From contig CACXEL010000320.1 in NCBI GenBank assembly GCA_902766655.1, forward strand, positions 1 to 6,253: a stretch of 6,253 bases of DNA. The letters run 5' to 3'. Of the stretch, positions 5,047 to 6,253 are shown in pieces (position 1 is the first letter of the stretch; every line of letters starts with the position of its first letter). Origin of the DNA: an uncultured Lachnospiraceae bacterium (GTDB taxonomy: Bacteria > Bacillota > Clostridia > Lachnospirales > Lachnospiraceae). Made by a program: the position numbers and the translations under genes. Below the pieces are notes generated by a model that did no database searches, was not told the origin of the DNA, and worked only from the letters and a program-made list of their open reading frames with translations.

Positions 5047-6253
5047 ATGATGAAAATGACCCTTACATGCCCCTACTGTGGCCAGCAGGTGTCGATCAGG
5101 GACAAGGAGTGCAGGGAGTGCGGTTGTCCCATGTCTACCATCCTCAGCGAACTGATCGTGGAGACGACGAAGAGTGCCGGGGAAGCGTTGGCAGCTCACG
5201 GGATCAGTGTTCCAGAAGAGAAGGGAGGAGCTTCGAGCGGGGCATCGTCACCGGTACCGGCCTATGGAGCCCCTCTGCCAGGCGGAGATCCAGGAATGGG
5301 AATGACCGGTGCAACCGGCTCCTACGCCATGAATCCGACGGGAGCCGGCACGTCAGCATATGCCCACGCGCAGGGTCCGCTTTCTGTCTATCTGACCGAA
5401 ATGACCTCGCAATCCGGCGATCCCCGGATGCTGTTCCTCTTTGAAGAGCTCGCCGCCGCAGCGGAGAAAGTCAGGGAGGCAAGGAAGCAATCCTCCCTCT
5501 ACAAGGGCAATCTGATTCTTCTGGGAGGCAAGGAGAGCCTGATTGCCGGTGCGGAGAGCCGGCTGGCCACACTTCAGGCCGAGTACAGGCAGATCGGCGG
5601 TCTCTTCAGCGGCGGGCGGCGTGAGAGAAAAATGAGGGAAATAAATGCCGCAAAAGCCCGTATTGAGGAGCTTAAGAGAAACCGGGATTACTTCAGACAG
5701 AGAAATATCCCGGCCAATCCGGGTGATCTGGAGGCAAGGCTGAGTACCGCCAGGCAGGAGGAAGAGCGGGTCAGGAACATGATCGTGGCCCGGCAGGGGG
5801 CGCCGCTGACGGAGGCCAGGAATGCCATCATGAACGATGGCAGCCTGTTGGCCCGGGCCATCACAGACCCCACAGTCTTCGCTTATCTCGACAGGGATCT
5901 TTTCTTCAGGACGGGACTGGACCCGTCCGGGTCTGCGGTCAGGGCTCTGGCCGCTTATCCGGAAGCCCTGGCCCGTCTCCAGGTGAATGACCTGCCGGAA
6001 GACCTCCTCGAGCAGGTGGAGGGCTCCTACAGGACCTCTGTTCTGGGGTCCTACGGGTGGACGCCGTCCTCGCTGGCCGGATGGATAGGGCAGTGCTGCC
6101 GTGAGCAGCCTTCCCTGGCCGGCTATGAGATCAGGAAGGACGTTCTTCCGGCCTATCTTGGCGTGAAGGGGCAGCACCCGGCGGACCGGCCGGTGGAGCT
6201 TCTCCTCCTGAAGGACGGAAGGCCTGTGCTGGCTGTCCACACTGCCCCCACCC
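5047..6253 (+). CDS. Unassigned zinc-ribbon, coiled-coil protein (3' end cut off)
   Basis: An uninterrupted frame of 402 codons runs to the window edge without a stop, so the C-terminus is missing. I do not recognise the family. Residues 8-27 form a double-CxxC zinc ribbon (C8, C11, C22, C25, with C27 adjacent). Residues 58-110 are a Gly/Ala/Ser/Pro/Met-rich, probably disordered linker. Residues about 130-250 are charged and helical with heptad-like spacing, probably two coiled-coil helices broken near GGLFSGG (184-190). The region after 255 looks globular, and 383-398 (VELLLLKDGRPVLAVH) reads like a beta-hairpin. No signal peptide or membrane segment is visible, so it is probably cytoplasmic. 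The start follows AGGAGGAGG (5033-5041); ATG at 5050 is an alternative. It lies 52 bases after alaX, with a small TCCGG/CCGGA hairpin (5001-5014) but no terminator between. Arginine codons are AGG-rich, unlike fbp and alaX. Binding of nucleic acid or protein through the ribbon is only a guess. Confidence 0.85.
   Translation, partial: MMKMTLTCPYCGQQVSIRDKECRECGCPMSTILSELIVETTKSAGEALAAHGISVPEEKGGASSGASSPVPAYGAPLPGGDPGMGMTGATGSYAMNPTGAGTSAYAHAQGPLSVYLTEMTSQSGDPRMLFLFEELAAAAEKVREARKQSSLYKGNLILLGGKESLIAGAESRLATLQAEYRQIGGLFSGGRRERKMREINAAKARIEELKRNRDYFRQRNIPANPGDLEARLSTARQEEERVRNMIVARQGAPLTEARNAIMNDGSLLARAITDPTVFAYLDRDLFFRTGLDPSGSAVRALAAYPEALARLQVNDLPEDLLEQVEGSYRTSVLGSYGWTPSSLAGWIGQCCREQPSLAGYEIRKDVLPAYLGVKGQHPADRPVELLLLKDGRPVLAVHTAPT

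Noticed and set aside
4998..5444. A 148-residue plus-strand frame starting before the zinc-ribbon gene
   Set aside because: It has no good ribosome binding site, is in a different frame from the double-CxxC protein, and stops while the other frame stays open to the window end.
5353..6240. A 295-residue open frame on the minus strand opposite the zinc-ribbon gene
   Set aside because: The plus-strand frame has a strong Shine-Dalgarno sequence, a zinc ribbon and coherent domain layout, while the minus frame shows no motif and looks like an antisense shadow.

Overview
The window looks like chromosomal DNA from a GC-rich Firmicute, most likely a clostridial (Lachnospiraceae-like) anaerobe. The evidence is a large class III (Firmicutes-type) fructose-1,6-bisphosphatase, a HAAS/DUF1700 membrane protein, strong AGGAGG-type ribosome binding sites and a clustered tRNA locus. 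The family-level guess is inference. All genes lie on the plus strand, and no mobile element, CRISPR array or phage gene is visible.

Left part (1-778): five tRNA genes in two transcription units. The first holds tRNA-Glu(UUC), a CAU tRNA (elongator Met, possibly Ile2), tRNA-Asp(GUC) and tRNA-Leu(UAA), and ends at an intrinsic terminator (416-442). Its promoter must lie left of the window. The second is a single tRNA-Arg(ACG) with its own near-consensus promoter (609-637) and a strong terminator (745-778). None of the five genes encodes the 3' CCA.

Middle and right part (about 972-6253): a putative four-gene operon read from an extended -10 promoter (TATAAT at 995-1000). In order it holds a 211-residue HAAS/DUF1700 protein with two C-terminal membrane helices, fbp (class III fructose-1,6-bisphosphatase, gluconeogenesis), an AlaX-type alanyl-tRNA editing protein (removes wrongly attached Ser/Gly from tRNA-Ala), and an unrecognised protein with an N-terminal double-CxxC zinc ribbon, a flexible linker and a coiled coil. 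The last gene runs off the right edge. Gaps of 56, 84 and 52 bases without a T-tailed terminator suggest co-transcription. The gene functions (membrane signalling, central carbon metabolism, translation quality control, unknown) do not form one obvious pathway.

No clearly new system is visible. The best leads are the unassigned zinc-ribbon/coiled-coil protein, whose arginine codon usage differs sharply from fbp and alaX, the HAAS protein without a PadR partner in view, and several small hairpins in the spacers.
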